This document shows, in pieces, positions 36,616 to 41,883 of a DNA stretch of 64,000 nt. The notes below the pieces were generated by a model. It ran no database searches. It was not told the origin of the DNA and worked only from the letters and a program-made list of their open reading frames with translations. The stretch lies in NCBI GenBank assembly GCA_963989245.1, contig OZ022345.1, positions 43,255,959 to 43,319,958 of the forward strand. The letters run 5' to 3'. This DNA comes from Nansenia antarctica. Taxonomy: Eukaryota; Chordata; Actinopteri; Argentiniformes; Microstomatidae. The number at the start of each line of letters is the position of its first letter. Positions within the stretch are counted from its first letter, which is position 1. The translations under genes and the position numbers were made by a program.

Positions 36616-39600
36616 TATGTAGCCGTGTTTGTGACCGTGTAAGCTCAGAGTGACCGTGTAAGCTCAGAGAGTACACGGGCCTGAGGGGACAGAGAAAGGC
36701 AGCGTGTTGGACAGAGCAGCGACACCAGTAGACCACACACACCGAACCAGAAGGAAGTCCGTCCACGCTCCTCCAAGGAGCTCCATCGGTTCCGTCGTGC
36801 CCGTCCAAATGGAATGGACTGCACTAAGCGCTTTACAACAGCCTTTCATTCACCCATTCACACACCAATGGCAGCAAGCTACCATGCAAGGTGCCAGCCC
36901 GCTCACTGGGAATCATTTTGGGGTTCAGTGTCTTGCCCAGGAAGGACACTTCGACATGTGGCCAGCCGGGGCTCGAACCACCGATCTGCCAACCTTGCGA
37001 TCATCACTCTATCTCCTGCGCCACAGCCGCCCCCAGTGCAGTTAAAACCCTAACACGGTGTACGGCGCCTCTGAACATACTGGACGTATAAGGGGCCTGC
37101 CAGGCCGCTGAGATATGGTGCATAATCACCCCCTAGGATCGATGTCCCAGCCTCAGGTAAAATAAGACTCACAAAAAGAGACACTCTGAATGAAAGAGAC
37201 ATGTGAGTCAATGTTAGAGAGAGCAGGGGGGGGGGGGCTGCCTAGCATTATGGGATGGCACCGCGGGGTGAGCCGCTGAGCGCCGCTGAGCGCCGCGGCG
37301 GCGGTGTTGATCAGACCGTGAAATCGGCGGCATTGTCCGACGCCGTTATCAACGTCTCAACAGGGGATGGATTCTGTCTTCACAAGGCAGACGTGGTGGA
37401 GTGCCTCTGCTCACCAGAACCACCGCACAGCAGCGGTAGCGAGCGTTCACACACACACACACACACACACACACGTACACGTACGCACACACACACACGC
37501 ACGCACGCACACACCGATCTGAATAAAGCACATACACATATTATATATTCACATATTATATATTCACAGACACTAACATGTACACACACACACTCACAGA
37601 CTTATAAACACGGGATCACACACATCCATCTGAATACTGAATCACATATACTGTATTTACACACACGTGCACACACACACTCACACTCACACACACACAC
37701 ACACACATACACACACTGATGATCTGCATACTAGAGCAGTCAGTCTACCCCCCTCCTGCAGCCCCTAGCCCCCAGCACACCTGATTCAGCTGAACAGGCT
37801 CGTGATGAGCGGCTTATTAGAAGAATCCGGCGTGCAAGGTAAGGTTCGGAGCGGAAAAAAATCCTGCACAATGGTAGCTCTCCAAGAGGCAGAGGTGGGG
37901 GACTCGAGTCACATGACTTGACCACTATCTATTAGGCTAACTGATTTAAATGTAGAAACTGGGGTAGATCATCAGAATCATATCAATCATTCATATGAAT
38001 TGACTTGTGACTTGCTTGACCTGAGCAATAACTTGACTTGACTTGCCTGACTTATAGCAGGGACTCGACTTGACTTGCTTGATTTTCACCTCAGTAACTT
38101 GGGACTTGCTTGAGACTTGAAGATTAAGACTTGAGACTTGCTTGTGACTTGCACATGTGTGACTTACTCCCACCTCTGCCAAGAGGAGAGGTTAAACACA
38201 CCGGCTCTCTTTCCATCTAAATGAGTCTAACCTAGATACATAAATGTAAAAGGCCAACAACAAAAACAGGGGGAAAAAAAAGGACAGAGGTTGCAACAGA
38301 CACGGAAAAAAAACGCAACATCAGCATTTAGACAGCCGAGTGTTTCGCAGGTGACCCAAGGCGTTGCCGACTCTTCAGCGGGCGAGACGGACCGCTCGCT
38401 GCTCAGCCGTAACGTCAAAACCCCCAACATACTACATCCTCTAGACAAACAGCTTCCATGCTTAACAAACAAAAAAAAAAAACTCAACACTAAATTGGAA
38501 CAAATATTTGTGTTGTGGGCTGAGAGGCTTCAGAAACCACGAGACGCGGAGGGGAGAGAGGAGTTCCTGTTGGATGTGGGTGGAACCAGAAGCCAATGTG
38601 AATTTGCTCTACGAGGCGTTGCGTAGCCTTGTTAGAGACTCTGTGGGTACTGGGAGTTTAGGTTAGGGGAAAGGGGGGGGGGGGTACTGGAAGCTGCCCA
38701 ACGGAGGGATAAGAATGCTACAAGCCCCTCTTAAGCCCTGGGTCTTGGAAAACCAAATAAAGACCAGATGTCACCAGAGTTTGGTGACTGACTACATCCT
38801 GGAGCGGGCCGAAGTGTGAAACCACATTGAAGGAGGACCCAAATTATTTGGTTTCGAAAAAAAAGAAAATGTCTCTAGCAGAAAACATTTTACATTAAGA
38901 TGTTTGGTCCAAAAATGAAAAATAAAAAACCACACATCTTGTGCACAGCAGTGGTTTGATTAAGAGTAGGTTTTCTACACCACATCAAGAAAAACTTCAC
39001 AGACAATCCAGCCACTAAGTAAGAGTACTGAAACAGAACAGAATGTTTACCCAATGTTCCTCATTCATATCGATATATTGAATATCAAATCTTACTGCGT
39101 AACTACCTACGCTTTCACTTCAGAAACCTGAAGAATCTAGAGATCTAATACATGCATCCTTGTTTCAGAGGCCTTCATCTTTCCCCAAGTTTCATCAGGA
39201 TAAAGAGATTCGGAAAATTCCCCCAGCTTCCATCCAAAATCTAACATCATAGGTTTGTTAATTAAACATTATTGCACTCTATCTGAAAAGCCCCATATGT
39301 TTGCATAGAGACATCTATGTCAAGCCATTATAACAGATGGAATCTAACTACACAGAGTTCACCATGAAGAGGGAATCAAAGACACATGCATAAATGCAAC
39401 ATCTGTTGCATTATTAAAGCCTTTACACTACAAAGACTATACGCAAACATCAGTTCATCACTACATCAAAAACACTGCTGGCTTTTCCCCCTTAAACCTT
39501 TGCCCTTCTGCAATGAAGACACATGGGGGAACACCCATTGACACCCTATTACTTGCTATTACTAAGCCATATTCTTCTGTAACACACAACACATAACTAA

Positions 39601-41883
39601 GCAACAGAGGGGTTGAAAATGATATATATTTTTTTTTAAAGGGGAGCAGGGAGAGATGTACTGCCTTACCTGCAGTTAGGTGGTGGATCCAGGGTGATCT
39701 CGGCAAGCTCCTTCTGGATTCTGTGGGGGAGAGATGAGTTGGGGAGTTAAGGGCTGTGAGACTCAAGACACTGTGGGGGGGGGGGGGTTAACAGCGCCCT
39801 CTAGCTGTAGAGCTCTGTAACTGGTTGGCTGGTTCTCCCTTCAGCACAGCAACATGGCTGCTCTGTCTTTGTTCTCCCGGGCAGAACCCCGAATCCCACA
39901 ACAGCAAAACTTTACAGCTCTGCTCACCGGCAGTCCTTTCACCGTAAGGCGCCATTCTCCACCCCGGCGCAAAGCCGACCCCCCCGGGCTTTCATCCGCC
40001 CCCTCAGCCCACCGTTCCTCTCACTTTTAGCACCAAAGATTTTCTTTTAAAGCTTATATGCAAATGAGTGAGAGAGGGAGGGGGAAGGGGGGAGGACCTC
40101 TGGTGTATTTGACAAGGGCTTTAAAAGCAGAGCACAGATCCTGTAACTGAAGCATTATCAACAGTGCGTAGGAAAGACAGGGTCATTTTGACATTTGCTA
40201 TTCAATACATTTTGATTCTTAGAATCCAGCCATGTTTTCGGCATTAGGGACACATTTTAAACAACAACAGCTGTAAACCGTGTTGGTACCTCAGATGAGA
40301 ACTTCAGATCAGACTGCATCTGAACATCTCAATATTGACCATTGTCATCTCACCAAACACAAAATGACTTATTTGGGAGAATAGAACATTTTTGTCATCA
40401 CCATGTTCCATTTTTCCTCATTCCCTTTCCACCAAGTTCAACTTTGCTTTATTTGCTGTAGATCAATAGCAAATACATCTCAACAGCCAGACACACGTGA
40501 TGGCATGAACTGAGAAAAAGAAACTCATTTGACAATTCCTAAACCCCCACAAGGGCATACCTACACGTGAGTAGGCCTGAATTCAAACACATTTTTCATA
40601 TAGAACATGAATGAAATGACCTGTTCCCTTCCTCAATTAACATGAAATCAAACACATTTCTAATCAAATAATAGGCTTATCAGCTTCCAATAAAGCGATA
40701 GCATATTAAACTGTAGGTGTTAGTGAGGTTATGGGAAAGGACTGTATAAGGTGAATACAAAAGTACATGTAACTTAACCATACACATTATGCTACTTAAC
40801 AGTACACTTTGCCGTACAATCTGAATTATAACACCAACTTAAGACAGTACTCGAATAACAATCTCTGCAGCGTGAACTGCGCCAAACGAGCTTCATTGAA
40901 GAGCACGCAATAGCGGCGCCCATAGAAAGCACATGGCCAATCTAATCGCTAGTGCTAATATAGAGTGCAGAAAACGGCAGTATCCAAATCAACACAGCAA
41001 ATATGTACAACCTAAATACTGGGTGAAACATTGTACTTACAGTAATTCAGTGACGCACATTGACACTGTAATGCTGCACAACGATGCTAAATGATTGGAG
41101 TTGAAACTTGTGGTAACTTTCAACTTATTCTCCGTTCTGAATCAATGCGGCCCAGAATGCACTGCGCACTTAAGGTGGCAGGTGATATTACGCACAGCTT
41201 AGCTCAAGGTGGAAATGATAACCAAATATAATAATCATGAACTTAGAATATTGGAACCTTTCTAACAGTAGGCTAGTTGATGAAAACTTGGCTGTAGTTT
41301 TACAATGAAACTTTCGTAAATGTTTTCGGCCTACAAGGCCTCATCTTAAATAATGTCCCACTGCCTATGAGTCATGACATACTGGGTTGGAACCAGATGT
41401 AAAGACCTGTTACATCACCATTACAGGAAATGTGCTAATGATGAATAAAGCATAAGCCAATCAAATATGCTTGGTTTGAAGTGTGACCTATTTGATCAAG
41501 TCTAATCTTAAAGTCTAATCATGAAGGCCTAATCTTACTCAACAAAAAGGAATAACTGTTAAAAGATGCCTCTGGCTATGACAAATGACCATAACAGGCT
41601 AATATAATATATTATAACTATTATTGTATTGCTCTGTTTTCACAAATCTCCACAAAGGTAAGTGAGGGAGGTGGAATTACCTTTTAGCACTAGTGGACAA
41701 CTTAGCAGTAGTCTTGCTGGATAATTTGGTGGGTTTCTTTTGTGGCGGAGGAGGTGAGGTGGCTGGTTTTCTCTCCTCCGGCTCTTCGGGCTCTGGTACC
41801 GGCGGGTCCCTCTGGTCCGCATCAGAACTCCCGCTGCTGGTGCTCGGACTCTCGTCATCGGACCGTTGCCTTTCATTTGACAT
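7184..41883 (-). CDS. ube2e3: Ubiquitin-conjugating enzyme E2 E3, five coding exons
   Basis: This class III E2 takes ubiquitin from E1 onto a cysteine and passes it to substrates with RING-type E3 ligases. The exons 41681-41883, 39670-39720, 10033-10165, 7824-7971 and 7184-7281 total 633 nt, giving 210 residues plus TAA, against 207 in human UBE2E3. Residues 1-68 are the acidic, Ser/Pro-rich N-terminal extension that defines the UBE2E group. The UBC fold follows from residue 69. The HCN triad (the family HPN position) is residues 138-140, and the catalytic Cys is residue 148 in [10 protein letters not shown]. The start MSNERQRSDDESPSTSSGSS and the C-terminal LTNRAEHDRIARQWTKRYAT fit UBE2E3 better than UBE2E1 or UBE2E2. 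Compared with human, a short proline-rich insertion sits near residues 42-50 and Ile is Val at residue 162. Intron phases in transcript order are 2, 2, 0 and 1. The reading frame is intact throughout. Confidence 0.95.
7824..7971 (-). CDS. ube2e3: ube2e3 coding exon 4 (catalytic cysteine)
   Basis: This 148-nt exon codes residues 130-178 plus the first base of Ala179. It includes [20 protein letters not shown] with the active-site Cys148 and the NWSPALTVSKVLLSICSLLT helix. The acceptor is ctccctcag at 7972 and the donor is CCCAG|GTGAGT at 7823. Val162 replaces the Ile seen in human UBE2E3, a conservative change. Confidence 0.95.
9051..9152. repeat. (GA)n-rich purine tract
   Basis: Imperfect GA/GAGA array on the plus strand in the ube2e3 intron. 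Confidence 0.85.
9292..9322. repeat. (CT)n microsatellite
   Basis: About fifteen CT dinucleotides. Confidence 0.9.
9598..9642. repeat. (AAT)n microsatellite
   Basis: About fourteen AAT units. On the minus strand a LINE-type poly(ATT) tail is possible, but the adjoining sequence was not assigned. Confidence 0.9.
10033..10165 (-). CDS. ube2e3: ube2e3 coding exon 3 (UBC core beta sheet)
   Basis: This 133-nt exon completes Ser85 and codes 44 residues from AGPKGDNIYEW through DITFSSDYPFKPPK, matching the UBE2E core. The donor is AAG|GTAGGC at 10032. The acceptor, ttctctgcag at 10166, sits directly at the end of a long TG/CA microsatellite. The usual polypyrimidine tract is therefore largely made of TG dinucleotides. 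Confidence 0.95.
10175..10347. repeat. (CA)n tract at the ube2e3 exon-3 acceptor
   Basis: Runs of CA/ACACAC separated by agaga and gaacac interruptions occupy about 170 bp. They end nine bases from the exon boundary at 10165. On the transcribed strand the intron end reads (TG)n then ttctctgcag. Several long ORFs on both strands here are repeat translations. Confidence 0.92.
10345..11390. other. Intronic DNA with one SINE fragment
   Basis: This is ube2e3 intron. Apart from the SINE fragment near 10745-10800 nothing was recognised. Confidence 0.5.
10745..10800. mobile_element. SINE fragment (gcagacgc family)
   Basis: The motif attcagcagacgcatttatc followed by caaagctgcttacaa matches the body of the insert at 3766-4032. 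Only this short conserved part remains. Confidence 0.5.
11640..12420 (+). pseudogene. Tc1/mariner transposase pseudogene
   Basis: Tc1 transposases bind the terminal repeats and cut and paste the element using a DDE/D catalytic domain. Recognisable pieces, in shifting frames, are RKLVRRVAQEPRTTQSALQK (paired helix-turn-helix region), ENVVWSDKTKI (first catalytic Asp region), FGGGRMIVWGCFSLHGTDGI (matching the family GGSIMVWGCF block) and DWPSQSPDLHPEENVWKEL (second Asp and the end of the DDE domain). Several stops and frameshifts interrupt it, including a stop directly after the SDKTKI motif. The gene is dead. Its age cannot be set without a consensus. Confidence 0.8.
12427..12462. repeat. (ATT)n microsatellite
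   Basis: About eleven ATT units next to the transposase remnant. Confidence 0.85.
12995..13405. repeat. Local duplication, copy A
   Basis: This copy matches 15033-15296 over the blocks ccactactctcatata, agtgagagaccagacaccaa, ctcctagctcagggatgtct and ccttt ccctgaatagatgaa. It continues as a match to 16399-16610 (ctgtggcttccaccc against ctgtggcctccaccc; gctgtccctcca). Copy B is split by a LINE fragment, while copy A is uninterrupted. Confidence 0.8.
13431..13846 (-). mobile_element. LINE2-type retrotransposon 3' end with ORF2 C-terminus
   Basis: On the minus strand about 85 codons remain open, reading FKILLTTYKAINNLAPSYLA, DLVPLHTPSRCLRSDDQ, RTWGDRAFSAAAPSLWNALP and LPTFKQALKS. This is the conserved C-terminal block of L2/CR1-like ORF2 after reverse transcriptase. 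It is followed by the typical 3' tail gtaaagcgtctttgagtgtc and an (ATT)n end at 13431-13472. The copy is truncated on its 5' side, where a SINE abuts at about 13857. There is no start codon, so it is not an independent gene. Confidence 0.85.
13857..14106 (-). mobile_element. tRNA-derived SINE with LINE2-type tail, copy 1
   Basis: Read on the minus strand it starts ggggcggctgtggcgcagga (A box tggcgcaggag), has B box ggttcgagcccc-like sequence (here agttcgagcccc), and ends with gtaaagcgctttggataaag gcgctatataaat. The tail is that used by LINE2 machinery. Sister copies lie at 35475-35742 and 36809-37036 in the same orientation. Confidence 0.85.
14107..14595. other. Intronic DNA, nothing recognised
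   Basis: Apart from a poly(C) run near 14250-14262, no exon or repeat family was recognised. The plus-strand ORF at 14337-14567 has no family resemblance. Confidence 0.45.
14596..14990. repeat. Imperfect TAC/TACTACTG trinucleotide-based repeat
   Basis: Degenerate units such as actactgctatactattact and acgactataatact repeat irregularly. The plus-strand ORF running through it (14552-14917), rich in Leu and Tyr, is a product of the repeat. Confidence 0.75.
15033..15296. repeat. Local duplication, copy B left part
   Basis: Close match to 13019-13300, including the cgtacagcctacctcagtga and cctcattaagacctcagcac blocks. The copy then breaks into CA-rich sequence and the LINE fragment, and resumes at 16399. 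Confidence 0.8.
15292..15403. repeat. CA-rich microsatellite
   Basis: Compound (CA)n with agacac and tagacac interruptions. It forms the 3' flank of the LINE fragment. Confidence 0.85.
15404..16376 (-). mobile_element. 5'-truncated RLE-type non-LTR retrotransposon
   Basis: The fragment holds the ORF2 C-terminus, then a short 3' UTR with AATAAA (minus strand, near 15414) running directly into TG repeats. The 5' edge also abuts (CA)n at 16377-16399. It splits copy B of the local duplication. The clade (R2/R4/HERO-like) is inferred from the restriction-like endonuclease domain. Confidence 0.8.
15487..16374 (-). CDS. RLE retrotransposon ORF2, C-terminal fragment (about 295 aa)
   Basis: In site-specific LINEs this region nicks the target DNA to prime reverse transcription. 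A zinc-finger-like segment carries C..H and HITNGC (H-x4-C) followed by YIARHDRIVDIV. The restriction-like endonuclease core is PDVIFVDTSHKEVLIIEVGC, with the PD and the EV of a PD-(D/E)xK fold, then PFDLYMDQTFQDKYIKYQPL with downstream lysines. The frame is open to TAA at 15489-15487 without stops. The reverse transcriptase domain is missing because of 5' truncation. The first codons of the open frame (16375-16398) are translated CA repeat and are excluded. No start codon is expected, so this is a partial, inactive copy. A long intact frame suggests a fairly recent insertion. Confidence 0.8.
   Translation of the reverse strand, partial: VSDEVITDPCVIVKADITTPQEETVGLHRDSARRVLLSLKQSEIRQHWCGLRLQGKLACLQFADHSVSHSVYKNVAVGEDVLKFTIKARLQVLPTKYNLSTWYPHTHSPFCLNHQDSQHLESIAHITNGCNAYKHLYIARHDRIVDIVSDTVQNILPSSAVMYKHARVLPEWFGFANDVFSNIPNTPDVIFVDTSHKEVLIIEVGCPFDLYMDQTFQDKYIKYQPLLGTITSFGYKCKFSILVFGSLGHVYKCTMRGLRIAAMTKRKAKQVAKFCSVSAIIGSLAVWRRRCYVYP
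16377..16399. repeat. (CA)n microsatellite
   Basis: About eleven CA units at the truncated 5' edge of the RLE LINE fragment. Confidence 0.9.
16400..16610. repeat. Local duplication, copy B right part
   Basis: It resumes with gatgaaagccagtatttcca, matching 13246 onward, then the ctgtggcctccaccc and gctgtccctcca blocks of copy A, with an extra segment in between. The short gatgaaag...gagat block also appears at 15256 before the insert, so it flanks the LINE fragment on both sides. Confidence 0.7.
16684..16722. repeat. Poly(A) tracts
   Basis: Two A runs separated by gttctc. They could be a retroelement tail, but no element was recognised. Confidence 0.6.
16890..17233 (+). mobile_element. LTR of a Ty3/Gypsy-type retrotransposon (5' LTR, interrupted)
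   Basis: The right end is clear: aataacacgaca followed at once by a primer binding site. The left end is inferred at tgtgaactgtgg, giving TG...CA ends. It contains aataaag at about 17171. A fold-back element (16941-17101) sits within it. No matching 3' LTR was found in the window, so the rest of the element is lost or replaced. Confidence 0.55.
16941..17101. mobile_element. Fold-back MITE nested in the LTR
   Basis: The ends ggggggtattccatcaacat and the reverse complement of gttgatggaatacccccc pair over about 35 bp. The inner part, with tctcgcgagag on both arms, is also partly palindromic. The 161-bp unit can fold on itself almost end to end. No clear target duplication was seen, and the superfamily is unknown. 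Confidence 0.8.
17234..17250 (+). promoter_or_regulatory. Primer binding site (tRNA-Leu type)
   Basis: The sequence tggtgtcagaagtcctg directly follows the LTR. It is complementary to a tRNA 3' end ...cttctgacacca, which fits tRNA-Leu. Confidence 0.65.
17325..17441 (+). pseudogene. Gag-like N-terminal fragment after the LTR
   Basis: An ATG 75 bp beyond the primer site opens a short frame, MDANANAGAAAVQRTAPVSS and about 18 more residues, before a stop. Its position fits a retrotransposon gag start, but no domain is recognisable. Sequence after about 17460 looks unrelated. Confidence 0.35.
17594..18152. mobile_element. Second, diverged copy of the 5030-6436 hAT-like family
   Basis: Segment 17594-17640 (catcaaaggtaagagtttgt then tttctttaactcagctgat) matches 5670-5727. 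Segment 18085-18150 (atgcgcgtgcacgcg then the ending ccgccaccattg) matches 6332-6436. The middle differs and lacks the 22-bp minisatellite. The left terminus was not found. Confidence 0.6.
18300..18408 (+). mobile_element. Possible LINE2-type 3' tail with (ATT)n
   Basis: The stretch ctgagaaaggcacttttgga followed by (ATT)n resembles the LINE2/SINE tail seen at 54420-54500. The upstream part is T-rich and not assignable. Confidence 0.4.
18663..19467. mobile_element. Terminal-inverted-repeat element (about 805 bp)
   Basis: The left end gctgtgttcggaatggcata and the right end (reverse complement gctgtgttcgaaatggcata) form 28-bp inverted repeats, continuing ctagcatac. The inner subterminal part at the right repeats gtatgctagtatgcagtatg. 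No transposase frame is present. A target duplication could not be defined, so the superfamily is open. Confidence 0.7.
19468..20003. other. Intronic DNA, nothing recognised
   Basis: No exon, RNA gene or element boundary was recognised between the two TIR elements. Confidence 0.45.
20004..20675. mobile_element. piggyBac-like non-autonomous element (672 bp)
   Basis: The element starts ccctctatgg and ends ccatagaggg, and is flanked on both sides by TTAA (20000-20003 and 20676-20679). The TTAA target and CCCT-starting ends are hallmarks of piggyBac. An internal hairpin pairs 20368-20397 with 20505-20539 (caacactgtaccattatggt). Between the arms lies a short cctctcggggg repeat. No transposase frame is present. 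Confidence 0.75.
20680..21280. other. Intronic DNA, nothing recognised
   Basis: AT-rich and without recognisable coding or repeat structure. Confidence 0.45.
21281..22030 (+). mobile_element. Degenerate Tc1-like element with long inner inverted repeat
   Basis: The left end cagtgccttcagaaagtatt cagacccc is a familiar fish Tc1-type terminus. An inverted repeat pairs 21485-21561 with 21955-22030 at high identity (aatcaattacacactgtg). Between them, frames carry remnants such as VKNSGSCIKLWVYLSLAG, matching the Tc1 block GGSIM(V/L)WGCFS.AG. The outer right terminus is missing. The transposase is ruined by stops. Confidence 0.65.
22362..22431. repeat. (CA)n microsatellite
   Basis: CA array with agagac and acgc interruptions. 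Confidence 0.9.
22432..24029. other. Intronic DNA with one (CA)n tract
   Basis: Contains the (CA)n array at 22746-22882. No exon or dispersed element was recognised elsewhere. Confidence 0.45.
22746..22882. repeat. (CA)n compound microsatellite
   Basis: CA units mixed with acgcacgc and acagac variants. The two long minus-strand ORFs over it are translated repeat. Confidence 0.9.
24030..25650 (+). repeat. Old duplicated block, copy A
   Basis: A chain of collinear matches links this block to 26560-28640. Anchors are 24034 with 26563 (agacttgt..tgagcaaa), 24735-24780 with 27785-27832 (tacagtcttgttgaacagct then aatgtaatca), 25020-25110 with 27980-28330 (gtcgtcatgaaccatt; gagtgagattaaacggc; ctaaacaaaca), 25122-25160 with 28350-28385 (gcccttcata; tgaattatttcgtcctc) and 25470-25520 with 28480-28530 (aaggagggatatca; agtaattattcttc). 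It is either a tandem duplication or two copies of an unknown dispersed repeat. Confidence 0.7.
25399..25464 (+). mobile_element. LINE2-type 3' tail fragment
   Basis: The stretch gcgtccttgggttttatgaa aggtttaataaaaag followed by (ATT)n matches the tail at 54421-54500. It sits inside duplicated block A and is absent from block B, so it was inserted later. Confidence 0.65.
26560..28640 (+). repeat. Old duplicated block, copy B
   Basis: Collinear partner of 24030-25650 (anchors are given there). It is longer because it took a hAT-like insertion at 26850-27301 and extra sequence at about 28060-28270 and 27310-27600. Within the latter, tgtatgattgg.agaaacag occurs twice (27315 and 27498). Confidence 0.7.
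26850..27301. mobile_element. hAT-like MITE (452 bp)
   Basis: The ends are taggggtgggc and gcccagcccta. A perfect 8-bp duplication, gttaggcc, flanks it at 26842-26849 and 27302-27309. Subterminal regions are full of atcgat/gatcgataat motifs on both sides. There is no coding capacity. The 8-bp target duplication and GGGTGGGC-type ends point to hAT. Confidence 0.85.
28641..29099. other. Intronic DNA, nothing recognised
   Basis: AT-rich with no recognised element. Confidence 0.45.
29100..29160 (+). mobile_element. LINE 3' end fragment (ctgccaatgacaa type)
   Basis: The stretch gtactctgccaatgacaatt gaatctgaatctgac matches the common fish LINE ending in which a (gaatct)n-like tail follows. A minus-strand relative is at 47716-48010. 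Confidence 0.5.
29161..29769. other. Intronic DNA, nothing recognised
   Basis: The plus-strand ORF at 29307-29654 (115 codons) shows no recognisable domain and has no splice-site framing. It is treated as chance. Confidence 0.4.
29770..30092. repeat. (GA)n / AGAGAGCAAG purine tract
   Basis: Over 300 bp of nearly pure purine on the plus strand, with longer-period repeats of gagagagccaaagagagagc and gcaagcgagagaagagtgaga. The long minus-strand ORFs rich in Ser and Leu are repeat translations. Confidence 0.9.
30093..30976. other. Intronic DNA, nothing recognised
   Basis: A short triple repeat, cattgtgacaa, lies at 30237-30270. Nothing else was recognised. Confidence 0.45.
30994..31160. repeat. 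G-rich (GGTGAGG/GGGTGGG) imperfect repeat
   Basis: The plus strand is strongly G-rich with gagggagaggggaggggtgg-like units. Several GGG runs could form G-quadruplexes. The minus-strand Pro/Ser-rich ORF here is low complexity. Confidence 0.75.
31161..31860. other. Intronic DNA, slightly CpG-rich near 31670-31770
   Basis: No exon was recognised. The short stretch around 31690-31760 has a higher CpG density than its surroundings. Confidence 0.4.
31885..32280. repeat. Three dispersed copies of a roughly 45-bp unit
   Basis: The unit caggtaarcattctaaayasactggacgtg, preceded by ctcctaaaaa or gtcctaaaaa, occurs at about 31885-31910 (partial), 31917-31955 and 32228-32275. The last copy is separated from the others by unrelated sequence. 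Confidence 0.6.
32605..32746. repeat. (TG)n microsatellites
   Basis: Two arrays, about 32610-32635 and 32678-32746, the second with more than thirty TG units. Confidence 0.92.
32770..32880. repeat. Purine-rich GGGA/GAAA tract
   Basis: Low-complexity purine sequence with a 10-bp poly(G) run at about 32862-32871. Confidence 0.8.
33237..33660 (+). mobile_element. Unidentified interspersed repeat, copy 2
   Basis: Related to 4613-4944 in the same orientation. The left edge (tgacattcaagctttctaaa) and right edge (ctccttttaagag) agree, and this copy is about 90 bp longer in the middle. The family is unknown. The ORFs over it on both strands do not resemble known proteins. Confidence 0.55.
33661..35474. 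other. Intronic DNA, nothing recognised
   Basis: About 1.8 kb of complex, low-repeat sequence inside the long ube2e3 intron. It may contain conserved non-coding elements, but none can be claimed from one sequence. A short (CA)n tract with cgcacg variants is at 35330-35385. Confidence 0.4.
35475..35742 (-). mobile_element. tRNA-derived SINE with LINE2-type tail, copy 2
   Basis: On the minus strand it has a damaged A-box region (tgtggctcaggat), a B box ggttcgaaccccgg, the body ccacatgtcgatgtgtcctc, and a tail tgtaaagcgatttcgaataa agcgctcaaaa. It is shorter and more diverged at its head than copies 1 and 3. Confidence 0.8.
35743..36532. other. Intronic DNA, nothing recognised
   Basis: No exon or repeat family was recognised. 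Confidence 0.45.
36533..36613. repeat. (TG)n microsatellite
   Basis: About forty TG units with two TGCG interruptions. The minus-strand ORF 36395-36808 is a repeat shadow. Confidence 0.92.
36809..37036 (-). mobile_element. tRNA-derived SINE with LINE2-type tail, copy 3
   Basis: The minus strand reads ggggcggctgtggcgcagga (A box), ggttcgagccccggctggcc (B box), ccacatgtcgaagtgtcctt, and ends in the tail gttgtaaagcgcttagtgca. The internal Pol III promoter boxes are well preserved, making this the best of the three copies. Confidence 0.87.
37037..37448. other. Intronic DNA with a short CpG-rich patch
   Basis: 37250-37400 is rich in CpG (for example gagcgccgcggcggcggt). No promoter motif or exon can be shown. 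Confidence 0.4.
37449..37515. repeat. (CA)n microsatellite
   Basis: CA array with acgtacac and acgcacgc variants. Confidence 0.9.
37659..37716. repeat. (CA)n microsatellite
   Basis: CA array with actcac interruptions. Confidence 0.88.
37890..38178. mobile_element. hAT-like MITE (289 bp)
   Basis: It begins cagaggtggg and ends cccacctctg. The perfect 8-bp duplication ccaagagg flanks it at 37882-37889 and 38179-38186. The interior is made of gacttg-type short repeats. No coding capacity. The 8-bp duplication and CAG...CTG ends fit hAT. Confidence 0.87.
38187..39669. other. Intronic DNA, nothing recognised
   Basis: Contains A-rich runs and a poly(G) run at about 38671-38683. The plus-strand ORF 38291-38626 has no recognised domain. 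Confidence 0.45.
39670..39720 (-). CDS. ube2e3: ube2e3 coding exon 2 (51 nt micro-exon)
   Basis: This 51-nt exon completes Arg68 and codes IQKELAEITLDPPPNC plus two bases of Ser85. The acceptor is tctcccccacag at 39721 and the donor is CTGCAG|GTAAGG at 39669. Both junctions are phase 2. The exon holds the first helix of the UBC fold, which contacts E1 and E3 in E2 enzymes generally. Confidence 0.94.
39721..41680 (-). other. ube2e3 intron between coding exons 1 and 2
   Basis: A 1.96 kb intron with GTAATT...CCCACAG ends. It is low in repeats apart from a poly(G) run (39775-39787). A stretch at 40040-40080 carries the octamer atgcaaat. No exon was recognised inside. Confidence 0.75.
41681..41883 (-). 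CDS. ube2e3: ube2e3 coding exon 1 (start codon, N-terminal extension)
   Basis: The ATG is at 41883-41881, and the exon codes residues 1-67 plus two bases of Arg68. The donor reads AAAAG|GTAATT at 41680. Seven 5' UTR bases (41884-41890) precede the ATG, after an acceptor ending cccag at 41891. At least one further non-coding exon must therefore lie upstream. The segment is acidic and serine-rich, then lysine-rich (KLSSKTTAKLSTSAK). The PATSPPPPQKKP stretch carries extra prolines compared with human UBE2E3. Confidence 0.93.
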
